NCBI GenBank assembly: GCA_020438845.1
Contig: JAGQTV010000091.1
Location: forward strand, 1-45,985
Direction of reading: 5' to 3'
DNA from: Mycobacterium sp.
GTDB lineage: Bacteria; Actinomycetota; Actinomycetes; Mycobacteriales; Mycobacteriaceae
DNA: 45,985 nt
Shown: piece after piece, positions 38,628 to 45,985 of the stretch
Layout of the letters: every line of letters begins with the position of its first letter
How positions within the stretch are numbered: the first letter of the stretch is position 1
Position numbers and translations under genes: made by a program
Notes under the pieces: model-generated
What the model saw: the letters and a program-made list of their open reading frames with translations, nothing else
Databases searched by the model: none
Told to the model about the DNA's origin: nothing

Positions 38628-41096
38628 TTGACGGCGATGAACGGGCGTGCCGCACGGGTGGGGGCCGCAGCATTCGCGCTCGGCCTGTCCTTGGCCGGAC
38701 TTCAGGGTGCCGGGATTGCCGCTGCCGACGAGTCCGACTCGCCGTCGGCCACCGCACCCGTTACGCCGTCGAGAAGTTCGGCGACCACCCGGTCGGGCCC
38801 TGGGACCAGCCGTCCCTCTGGCGATCGAAAACGATCAGCACCGTCGGCAATTCGAGAGGCGACCAGGGCCGTTGCGGAAGTCATGCCGGTGCGTCAACGG
38901 CCGCTACCGAAACCCCCTGCGCCGGCCGCCGTCGCTCGTCCGGCCGCCGCTGTTACTGCGGCCTCCCGGGTTACGAGGTTCAGGCGTGAGCTGCCGGTGT
39001 TCCAATTATGGTCGTCGGGCTTGCGAGCGGTAAGCGCAGCCAGCCCTGTCGCTCCTGATCAGGCCGCGGCGATCACGGTAGCGGTCAATACATTCCTCAC
39101 CTCCGCTGCTGACCGGCTGTCCGCGTGGCCCGCAAGCCCGGTAACCGAGTTCATGCAGGGCGCACTGCTACTTGTGCGCCGCACCCTGTCCGGCTTGTTT
39201 CCCGGCGTTGGGGCCGGCACAACCACGGGAACAACGACAACGTCGCCGTACTTCACCGACGAGCAACTGCGGGACTACCTGCTCGGTCTTGCAAAGGAGC
39301 AGTACGGCGGATTGTTCGGTCAAACGGTGCCGTCCTATGACTACTACGGTCCGTACTACAAGTATCTCGATGTGGCCGCGTCGCCAGACTCCGCCACCGC
39401 GTCCGACACCAACGTGCAGGTGGAAGGCGTCGACGAAGCCGATTTCGTCGAAAACGACGGACACTATCTATATGTGGCCCAGAACGGCCAGCTGACCATA
39501 TTCGATTCCAGTTCGGCCATCTCGTCGCAAACAGCTCTGTCCGGCAACGTCGTTGGTGAGTTTCTCGCCGGTGACCGGCTGACGGTGATCACCCAATCCG
39601 GTTCCGGTTGGTACGGGCCGACGATGAGGATAGCCGGACCCTGGTACTGGAATCCACAGACCACCGTCACCGTGTTCGACGTGTCGGAGCGCTCCGCTCC
39701 GGCAGTGGTGACCCAGACGGTGTTCGACGGCGGCTACCGTGACGCCCGTGCTGTGGATGGCACCGTCTACCTCGTCATGGACCGCTCTCTGGAATTACCC
39801 GAACTGCAGTACACGGAGTTCACCGTGCAGCCGGATGCTGCGGCAGCACTGAAGATTCCTTGGGATCCCAACGCTCCCGTCACCTACCGCACGTACGAGA
39901 CCTGGGAGTCCTACGCCGCGCGAGTGGGTCCACAGATCGCGACTTTAGCTCTGCCGCATGCATATTCGGTGGACGACGGCGGGAACGTCATCGATCTGGG
40001 GGTACTGCTCGACGCCGGGGAGATCGTTCGCCCGCAAACCGAGGGTCAGCAATCGCTGCTGACCGTGGTGTCGGTCGATTCGCAGAATGCCTCGACGGGT
40101 TCGCATTTCGATGACAGCGCAGGTGCGCTGGTGCACTCCAACGGCACCACCATCTACATGACGGCCGAAGCAATCTATGTTGCGTCGAACCAGGACGACT
40201 ACTCGGAGATGAGTTCCTCGACCAAGACCCGCATCGACCTATTCACCGTCAACGGCACCGATCTGAGCTGGCAGGCCAGTGGCGTGGTGCCGGGCTCGCC
40301 GATCAACCAGTTCGCCCTTTCCGAGCAGGACGGCCACCTTCAGGTGGCAACCCACACTTGGAGTTGGCAGTGGATCCCCGGCGGCGAGGGCACCGGTACA
40401 GGAACCTGGATTTCCCGCGACGACAACGGTGTCTACGTCCTCGACACTGTCGGCGACACGCTCGACGTGATCGGAAGCCTGACCGGATTGGCCCCCGGCG
40501 AACAGCTCTACGCGGCTCGCTTCGTCGACAGCATGGCCTATCTCGTCACATTCGTGCGCACTGACCCACTGTTCGCCATCGACCTCGGCGATCCGACGGA
40601 GCCCACCCTGCGAGGCGAACTGGTCATCCCCGGCTTCTCCAACTACCTGCAGCCCGTCGGTGACGGCCTGCTGCTCGGGATCGGCCAGGAGCGCCCCTCA
40701 GAAACGTCAGGCAACCAGGTGCAAGTTTCGTTGTTCGACGTCCGCGACGCCACGAATCCCACCCGGATCGATCAGCAGTTCCTCGACGAGGATGCGCAAT
40801 GGTCGTGGTCTGAGGCGCAGTTCGACCACCACGCGCTGCTGTATTCGCCCGAGGACGGCCTCCTGGTGGTTCCGGTCTCCGGCAGCGGGTACGACCCGCA
40901 GACGGGCACTTACCGATACGGGCAGACGCTTGAAGTGCTGAGCGTCGACGCCGGCGGCATCCAACGTCGGGGCGAGATTCACACCGACGGGTCGGTGATC
41001 CGGACAGCTCGCATCGGTGACGTGCTGTATGCGGTGTCCGCCGACCACGTCACGGCTTACAGTCTGACCGACCTGTCGCCGATCGCCACCACCTGA
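38628..41096 (+). CDS. Large secreted beta-propeller protein
   Basis: The 822-residue protein has a signal peptide (RVGAAAFALGLSLAGLQGAGIAAAD) and a long Ser/Pro/Ala-rich linker (to about residue 220). A beta-propeller-type domain follows, with markers NVQVEGVDEADFVENDGHYLYVAQNGQLTIFD and later repeats such as FDVSERSAPAVVTQ and LFDVRDATNPTRI. Such PF09826-type proteins are surface-associated and of unknown function. TTG 38628 has AAGGTGG about eight bases upstream; ATG 38637 is the alternative. It is divergent from the exporter gene across a 195-bp gap that shows no clear motif. Confidence 0.8.
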   Translation: MTAMNGRAARVGAAAFALGLSLAGLQGAGIAAADESDSPSATAPVTPSRSSATTRSGPGTSRPSGDRKRSAPSAIREATRAVAEVMPVRQRPLPKPPAPAAVARPAAAVTAASRVTRFRRELPVFQLWSSGLRAVSAASPVAPDQAAAITVAVNTFLTSAADRLSAWPASPVTEFMQGALLLVRRTLSGLFPGVGAGTTTGTTTTSPYFTDEQLRDYLLGLAKEQYGGLFGQTVPSYDYYGPYYKYLDVAASPDSATASDTNVQVEGVDEADFVENDGHYLYVAQNGQLTIFDSSSAISSQTALSGNVVGEFLAGDRLTVITQSGSGWYGPTMRIAGPWYWNPQTTVTVFDVSERSAPAVVTQTVFDGGYRDARAVDGTVYLVMDRSLELPELQYTEFTVQPDAAAALKIPWDPNAPVTYRTYETWESYAARVGPQIATLALPHAYSVDDGGNVIDLGVLLDAGEIVRPQTEGQQSLLTVVSVDSQNASTGSHFDDSAGALVHSNGTTIYMTAEAIYVASNQDDYSEMSSSTKTRIDLFTVNGTDLSWQASGVVPGSPINQFALSEQDGHLQVATHTWSWQWIPGGEGTGTGTWISRDDNGVYVLDTVGDTLDVIGSLTGLAPGEQLYAARFVDSMAYLVTFVRTDPLFAIDLGDPTEPTLRGELVIPGFSNYLQPVGDGLLLGIGQERPSETSGNQVQVSLFDVRDATNPTRIDQQFLDEDAQWSWSEAQFDHHALLYSPEDGLLVVPVSGSGYDPQTGTYRYGQTLEVLSVDAGGIQRRGEIHTDGSVIRTARIGDVLYAVSADHVTAYSLTDLSPIATT

Positions 41097-41102
41097 TCGG
41101 CG

Positions 41103-42200
41103 TTACTGGCCTTCGGCCTTGGCCTGCATCATCGGACAGCCGCGCATCGGTCGCTCAACGACGGGCTGGGTCGCCAGCCGCTGCTCCTGCCGACGGGCAA
41201 GGACGGCAGGATCGAGGGTGTAAGCATCTGCGTCCCAATGGCCTTCGGCGAACCGCGCCTCCATCGCCTGCGCACGGGCCGCGCAGGAGAAGTACAAATT
41301 GGGCAGCAGGCCAGGCTTGTGCAGCGCATTGGGAATGAATCCGGTGAAGTGGACCATGCCGTCGGCGTAGACGTAGCTGCCCAGCCCGTAGCCGGTCAGG
41401 TGACGAGTGAGATCGGCGGCGTTGAGCGACAGCGCCAGTTTCACACCCTCGGATTCGGACTCGACGTCGACCGGAAAGCGCTGCAGCACAAGCAGTCCGT
41501 TGCCGTAGAGGGGGTGCGACTGGTCGCCGAGCACCTGCGAAAGGGAGGTCGTCTCGCCGAACGGGAACTCGACGGTGAAGCCGCGCCCTCCGGCGGTGGC
41601 GGCAACCGCCGGAGGTCGGTTCATATATCCGGTGACGACGTCACGGAATTCGGCCTCCGGCCACGCGCACGGCTCATCGCCCGAGGTCACGAAAATCCCG
41701 GCAGCAAAAGCCATCTCGTCGGGAACGGTACGTAAGCCCGCCTCCGGATGATCACTGGTCGCAGGTAACGCACCGGTCGCCTCCGCCAGAACCGGCGCGA
41801 CGATCCGTGCTTCGGCCAACTGGATCACCGCTGCCGCTGCGAGCAGATACCGCATCCAGCTTCCGTTGTCATCGGTCACCCGGGCCAGCGACCAAAGGTC
41901 CAGCCGCCGTGCTTCCACGTCATAAACCGGGCCGGCCAAGGAGGCGCAACGCATGGGGAAGGCGTTGATCTCCGCGAGTGCAGCCTCGGTCAGATCCAGG
42001 TCGCGCAGCAACTCAGTCCGAACGCAGACGAGGTACCCGGTCTCGCCGTTGGGGCCTTTCTCTTCACGGACGAATTCGACGGTCTGGGCGTATTGGTCCG
42101 CCCACCAGGTGAACCCGGTCGGCAGCAGGTAGGACCACTGCTCATCGATCTGAAGTTGATCTTTGTAGAGCCAGTCGATGATCTCTTCGGCGATGTTCAC
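41103..42200 (-). CDS. Conserved protein of unknown function, last gene of an oxidised-lipid operon
   Basis: The 365-residue protein has no signal peptide. It begins MNIAEEIIDWLYKDQLQIDEQW and contains conserved segments FTVEFPFGETTSLSQVLGD, PLYGNGLLVLQRFPVD and DGMVHFTGFIPNALHKPGLLPNLYFSCAARAQ, ending in a short Cys-containing tail (RGCPMMQAK). I do not recognise a family. It overlaps the acyl-CoA oxidase-like gene by four bases and ends the reverse-strand operon. By context it is linked to oxidised fatty acids. Confidence 0.7.
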   Translation of the reverse strand: MNIAEEIIDWLYKDQLQIDEQWSYLLPTGFTWWADQYAQTVEFVREEKGPNGETGYLVCVRTELLRDLDLTEAALAEINAFPMRCASLAGPVYDVEARRLDLWSLARVTDDNGSWMRYLLAAAAVIQLAEARIVAPVLAEATGALPATSDHPEAGLRTVPDEMAFAAGIFVTSGDEPCAWPEAEFRDVVTGYMNRPPAVAATAGGRGFTVEFPFGETTSLSQVLGDQSHPLYGNGLLVLQRFPVDVESESEGVKLALSLNAADLTRHLTGYGLGSYVYADGMVHFTGFIPNALHKPGLLPNLYFSCAARAQAMEARFAEGHWDADAYTLDPAVLARRQEQRLATQPVVERPMRGCPMMQAKAEGQ

Positions 42201-44122
42201 GAGCCGGCTGCCGGAATGTGCTCCGGATGCAGCATCTCGGCGTACCGCAGTTGCTCGGGGATTGCGAAGGCATCGACGAGGGTCTCCGCATACGGGCGAA
42301 GATTCCGGCAGCGTTCGTTGATCCCATTGTTCACCGCGCGGGCCCGCTCGGTCGACAACAGCCGATGCTCCAGAAAAAAGGCCTTGTCCGCCTCGATCAC
42401 GCTGAGCGCGTAGAGGTCGCAGACCTTCTCGAGAATATCCTTGGCCTCCGGGTCATAGCAGTTGTCGATACCGGCGATGAAGGCCTCCAGCACAACGCGG
42501 TCGACGTGTGCCCGCGCCGCGTGCATGACGTGGTCTTGCACGGAGTTGAACGCGTCAAAAGCCGGCATCGTCTTCGCCCGGCGCTGCAGCCGACGGGCCA
42601 GTGAGGACAGCAGATACTTCTCGCGGTCCTCGAACATCTGCGCCTGGGTGCCCCGGTTGAACAGGCTGCCCTCTTCGCTATTGTCCTGCCTGTTGTCGAT
42701 GAACCGCTGCATGATCTGCGCCGCCGCGGTCCTTCTCGACACGCGCTCACCGGCGAAATTCGCGGCGAACTGGACCCATTCGAATGGGCTCATGCTCTTT
42801 ATGTCGTCGTTGTAGCCGGTCAGCAAGTGCTTGGTCACCAGTTGCAGCAGGACGTGGTTGTCGCCCTCGAACGTGGTGAACACGTCGCTGTCGGCCCGCA
42901 ACCCGACCAGTCGGTTCTCGGACAGGTAGCCGGCACCGCCGCAGGCTTCGCGACACTCCTGGATGGCGGCACTGGTATGCCAGGTGGCTATGGCCTTCAG
43001 GCCGGCCGCGTGGGCCTCCAGGTCGCGATGCGCTTCCGGGTCATGGCCCTCAGAGGTTTCGAGGTCGTGGAGTTTGGCCACGAGTTCGTTCTGAGCAAAC
43101 TGCAGTGCGTAGGACTGTGCGACGTACGGCAGGAGGCGGCGCTGATGCACCAGGTAGTCCATGATCAGCACTTCGCTGCCGTCGCCGGAGTCGTGGAACT
43201 GCCTACGCTGCAACGCATATCGCACCGCGATGTCCAACGCGACCCGGGCCGACTGCGCCCCGCTCCCGGCGACCGTGACACGGCCGCGGACCAAGGTGCC
43301 CAGCATCGTGAAGAAGCGCCGATTGGGGTTCGCGATCGGTGACGAATAGGTGCCGTCCGCAGCGACATCGGCGAACCGGTTCAGCAGATTCTCCCGGGGA
43401 ACCCGCACCTGGTTGAACATGATGCGTCCGTTGTCGACGCCGAGCAGACCGCCCTTGTAGTCACAGTCGGTGATGGTGACCCCGGGCAGGGTGTTGCCAC
43501 TTTCGTCGCGTATCGGCACCACGATGCAGTGCACGCCGTGGTTCTCGCCCAAGGTGATCAACTGAGCGAAAACCGCTGCTACCGAAGCGCTTTCGGCCGC
43601 ACCACCGAGATAGTCCTTGCGCGAGTTCGGTGTCGGGGAATGGATGACGAACTCTTCGGTCTCCGGGTCGTAGACGGCCGTGGTCTCGAGCGACTGAACA
43701 TCACTGCCGTGGCCTGTCTCGGTCATGGCGAAGCAACCCGCCAGGTCGAGGGTGATCAACGGCCGAACGTAGGCCTCATGGTGACGCTCGGTCCCGAGGT
43801 TCTCGACCGCTCCTCCGAACAGGCCCCACAGCACGCCCGCCTTGACCATCAGCGACAGATCCGACATCGCCAGCATCTCGATCTTCGACACCGCTGCGCC
43901 AACGTCGCCGGTGCCCCCGTGATCCTTCTGGAACAGATCCTCGGCGGCGCCGGCGGCCGCGATGATCTTCAGCTGTTCCATCACCCGGGCGCGTGCCACG
44001 GACTTGGACGGGAAGAAGTGCGGCTTGAAGATCTCAAGCGACAACTTCTCGCGGATCATGTTCTTGGTGTCACGCCAACGGCCGTCGAGGGCGCGTTGCA
44101 GATGCTCGCTTGTGGTGGTCAT
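42197..44122 (-). CDS. Acyl-CoA oxidase/dehydrogenase-like flavoenzyme
   Basis: The 641-residue protein has the acyl-CoA dehydrogenase/oxidase plan: an N-terminal helical domain, the FAD-binding beta domain (CFAMTETGHGSDVQ) and the C-terminal domain (GRVTVAGSGAQSARVALDIAVRYALQRRQF). The glutamate in TTFEGDNHVLLQLVTKHLL matches the peroxisomal acyl-CoA oxidase motif. The length of over 630 residues fits the acyl-CoA oxidase group rather than standard dehydrogenases near 380. It would oxidise acyl-CoA to the enoyl form, probably passing electrons to oxygen. ATG 44122 is chosen; the preceding P450 gene ends about 50 bp upstream. Confidence 0.85.
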   Translation of the reverse strand: MTTTSEHLQRALDGRWRDTKNMIREKLSLEIFKPHFFPSKSVARARVMEQLKIIAAAGAAEDLFQKDHGGTGDVGAAVSKIEMLAMSDLSLMVKAGVLWGLFGGAVENLGTERHHEAYVRPLITLDLAGCFAMTETGHGSDVQSLETTAVYDPETEEFVIHSPTPNSRKDYLGGAAESASVAAVFAQLITLGENHGVHCIVVPIRDESGNTLPGVTITDCDYKGGLLGVDNGRIMFNQVRVPRENLLNRFADVAADGTYSSPIANPNRRFFTMLGTLVRGRVTVAGSGAQSARVALDIAVRYALQRRQFHDSGDGSEVLIMDYLVHQRRLLPYVAQSYALQFAQNELVAKLHDLETSEGHDPEAHRDLEAHAAGLKAIATWHTSAAIQECREACGGAGYLSENRLVGLRADSDVFTTFEGDNHVLLQLVTKHLLTGYNDDIKSMSPFEWVQFAANFAGERVSRRTAAAQIMQRFIDNRQDNSEEGSLFNRGTQAQMFEDREKYLLSSLARRLQRRAKTMPAFDAFNSVQDHVMHAARAHVDRVVLEAFIAGIDNCYDPEAKDILEKVCDLYALSVIEADKAFFLEHRLLSTERARAVNNGINERCRNLRPYAETLVDAFAIPEQLRYAEMLHPEHIPAAGS

Positions 44123-44171
44123 ACTTCGTTCATAACCCACTATCGAAACCTGACGCTACTTGTGCGGAGCC

Positions 44172-45491
44172 TCAACCTTTGGGGTCGACTCGGACGCTGA
44201 AGCCGAACAGGTCGAGGCTGTGCGGCAGCGGTTTACCCGGATCCAGCTGGGCCCCGGCGAGCGACAACTCCCCGGAACTGAGTAGGTGCGCCATGACTGC
44301 TTGGCCAAGGAACACCGACATACCGTAGCCCGGGCAACCCTGGGGGCCATGGCTCATGAAGTTGAACGACCAGTTTTCGCTGGCGGTTCCGGTCACCCAC
44401 TCCCCCGGTGAGAAGTGGTCGGCGTACCGGACGCGAGCCCGGTTGCGGTGGTTGAACACGTTGTAGATCAACACCTGGGTGCCCTCGGGAAGGACGGATC
44501 CGTTGGGGAACTCGATGTCCCGGGTCGACACCCGGGCGAACAACCCGGTGGTCGGCCAAAGCCGCATGGCTTCCAACAGGCAGCCGGCCAGATACTTCAA
44601 CGACGCGACACCCTGCGGCGTGCTGATGTCGGCCGCCGCGATCTCCTTGCGCGCCTCTGCCCGCTGCTCGGGATGGGTGGCCAACGCAGCCAGCGCACGC
44701 AGTGTGTTGGCTGACAGCGTGTCGCCCATCGCCATCAACCAGTGGACCACCTGGCCGGCCGCTCCACCGGGCGGAGCGGGGGTCTTTGCGATTTCAGCGG
44801 CCAGGCTGCCTGATTCGGCTTTCGCGAGGTGGCCCTCGATGATGCCGATCATCTCCGGGTACTGCGGTCCGGGTTTTCCAGGCATCTTGTTGCCCTGCGA
44901 CATGAGCTCGCCCAGCAGTTCCATCAGCCGGGTGTCGTCGGCGGCATGGTCGCCCAGGACGATGCGTCGCGTCATCCGCTGAAATGCGCTGTCGATGACG
45001 TGGTAGTTGACCGACTTGCCGGTGAGTTCGCCGGCGGTGTCAGCCGCAATCTTGACGAACGACCCGGCCAGATCGTGCAGTGGCTTACCAGGCTCGAGCA
45101 CAGCGTCGGCGAATTGCCGACGCTGTGCCCAAAGGTCGCCTCGCGAAATCGTCAGCGCGTCCGGCTGGAAAGCGGACATCCCGTTCTTCTTCGGCTCTGG
45201 GTCAGAGGCGAAGGGATCCGGAGAACCGCCCAGCACAAACTTGATGTCTTCGGGGTTGTGGACCAGAAGGGCCTCGTCTTTGGCGACCCGGACGTAGAAC
45301 GGCCCAGGTCCGTGGCTCTTCACCAGCCCTTCGACGAGCCGGTAGCCCAGATAGTCGGCGCCAAGCATGGACGCCAACTTCGTGGGCAGCTCCCGCTTGT
45401 TGAACAACCCCTGAATGACGTTGGGGATGCCTATCTGAGCAGTGAACCGGATGCCTTCAAGTGCGGACGCGTGTGGGAAGTCGCGAGCCAC
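44172..45491 (-). CDS. Atypical cytochrome P450 linked to a heme peroxidase
   Basis: The 439-residue protein has a P450 fold pattern: ExxR in CLLEAMRLWPTTGLFARVSTRD, an I-helix segment HWLMAMGDTLSANTLRAL and the heme cysteine (about 386) in NFMSHGPQGCPGYGM. The usual FxxGxRxCxG is altered: Gln replaces the conserved Arg/His two residues before Cys, and Phe is displaced by one. Such departures are known in peroxide-using and hydroperoxide-rearranging P450s. It lies 3 bp after the peroxidase gene, so it probably acts on that enzyme's fatty-acid hydroperoxide. This is inference; the substrate is untested. Confidence 0.75.
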   Translation of the reverse strand: MARDFPHASALEGIRFTAQIGIPNVIQGLFNKRELPTKLASMLGADYLGYRLVEGLVKSHGPGPFYVRVAKDEALLVHNPEDIKFVLGGSPDPFASDPEPKKNGMSAFQPDALTISRGDLWAQRRQFADAVLEPGKPLHDLAGSFVKIAADTAGELTGKSVNYHVIDSAFQRMTRRIVLGDHAADDTRLMELLGELMSQGNKMPGKPGPQYPEMIGIIEGHLAKAESGSLAAEIAKTPAPPGGAAGQVVHWLMAMGDTLSANTLRALAALATHPEQRAEARKEIAAADISTPQGVASLKYLAGCLLEAMRLWPTTGLFARVSTRDIEFPNGSVLPEGTQVLIYNVFNHRNRARVRYADHFSPGEWVTGTASENWSFNFMSHGPQGCPGYGMSVFLGQAVMAHLLSSGELSLAGAQLDPGKPLPHSLDLFGFSVRVDPKG

Positions 45492-45494
45492 CGA

Positions 45495-45985
45495 TTAACC
45501 CCAGGGCATGTAGGCGCGGACGGTGTCGGCCAGTTGGACGATCCGGTTGGGCTTGTCCGGTGCCGGGGCGCCAAGCTTGGGCCACGGGGCGAAGACGCGC
45601 TCGACCCCTTCCAGTGCCGGTTCGAGCTCAGGGTAGTGACGCAGGATGACGTCCTTCATACCGTTGTTGTTGACCCAGTCGAAGCCGACCTGGGTGTACA
45701 CCTCGGGACGGAAGTCCTCGGTGAAGAACCGGTCGGACTTCAGCCGGCGCGACGCCATCACGATGAAAATCCGGAAAGCGGTATCGGAGAACCCGAAGCC
45801 CTTGGGCGGCTGCTCGGCCTGCATGCCGATCTGGGTGTCGACCAGGTCGACATCACCACCGTAGATCTCGTTGATCTCCTTGGCCCACTCCTTGTTGGGC
45901 GTGATCTCATCGATGCTCTTCCGACGCGGCATGTGCAGCATCTCGCGGAAATCGTTGTACCGCGGCACTCCACGCTCGCGATCCC
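45495..45985 (-). CDS. C-terminal part of an animal-type heme peroxidase/fatty acid dioxygenase (partial)
   Basis: The visible 163 codons are open to the window edge. They encode DRERGVPRYNDFREMLHMP and continue through IDEITPNKEWAKEINEIYGGDVDLVDTQIG to FRIFIVMASRRLKSDRFFTEDF. This is the C-terminal signature of the animal-peroxidase family that includes cyclooxygenases, alpha-dioxygenases and fungal linoleate dioxygenases. The N-terminal heme-ligand region lies outside the window. The atypical P450 follows directly, which recalls the fused dioxygenase-P450 enzymes of fungi. Confidence 0.8.
   Translation of the reverse strand, partial: DRERGVPRYNDFREMLHMPRRKSIDEITPNKEWAKEINEIYGGDVDLVDTQIGMQAEQPPKGFGFSDTAFRIFIVMASRRLKSDRFFTEDFRPEVYTQVGFDWVNNNGMKDVILRHYPELEPALEGVERVFAPWPKLGAPAPDKPNRIVQLADTVRAYMPWG

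Overview
The window is a high-GC actinobacterial chromosome, almost certainly a fast- or intermediate-growing Mycobacterium (Mycolicibacterium). The support is direct: many encoded proteins read like close homologues of Mycobacterium tuberculosis proteins, including CYP124, CYP140, secreted chorismate mutase, FdxA, LdtMt1, PepA and a GlnA3-type synthetase. Motifs resembling the mycobacterial KstR, DosR and IdeR operators are also visible. From memory, the stretch 17.7-38.6 kb follows the M. tuberculosis Rv1894c-Rv1877 neighbourhood in order and relative orientation, with insertions and losses. No tRNA, rRNA or CRISPR array was seen.

Layout. 0-7.2 kb: an N-terminally short GH2 glycosidase, a DMT-type membrane protein, a HAD phosphatase, an SDR dehydrogenase, a sulfotransferase, a Rossmann-fold dehydrogenase and a small secreted protein. 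About 7.32-17.78 kb: a 10.4-kb integrated phage-satellite-like element. It has a large serine integrase at its right end, an SF3 helicase with iteron-like repeats, a head module (scaffold-like protein, HK97-type capsid, P27-type small terminase, two head-tail connector-like proteins), several small zinc-finger proteins and two forward-strand cargo genes. It has no recognisable large terminase, portal, protease, tail or lysis gene, so it resembles the phiRv1/phiRv2 elements and capsid-forming satellites rather than a complete prophage.

The element sits inside the first codons of a nitronate-monooxygenase-like gene. The displaced host start, with its KstR-type operator, remains at the left junction. 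At the right junction the element supplies a new start codon, a candidate leaderless promoter and a second KstR-type operator, and restores the frame. Over the eight shared codons at the two junctions every difference is synonymous. This apparently gene-preserving and regulation-preserving integration is the most interesting signal in the window.

17.7-30.5 kb: the restored oxidoreductase, secreted and envelope proteins, YceI, a FadR-type regulator with a 17-bp tandem repeat in its 3' end, a fatty-acid-hydroxylase-like membrane enzyme, an L,D-transpeptidase behind an IdeR-like box, an AhpD-like protein, a 7Fe ferredoxin behind a DosR-like box, PepA-type protease followed by chorismate mutase, a Tat-exported polysaccharide deacetylase, an SRPBCC protein and two tandem P450s (CYP124- and CYP140-like). 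30.5-41.1 kb: amidohydrolase/GlnA3-like pair, a GAF-GGDEF-EAL protein with a degenerate cyclase motif, a haemophore-like protein, a small secreted protein, a DHA2 drug exporter with a C-terminal winged helix and a secreted beta-propeller protein. 41.1-46 kb: a reverse-strand operon of heme peroxidase/dioxygenase (partial), atypical P450, acyl-CoA oxidase-like enzyme and an unknown protein, which may make or process oxidised fatty acids.
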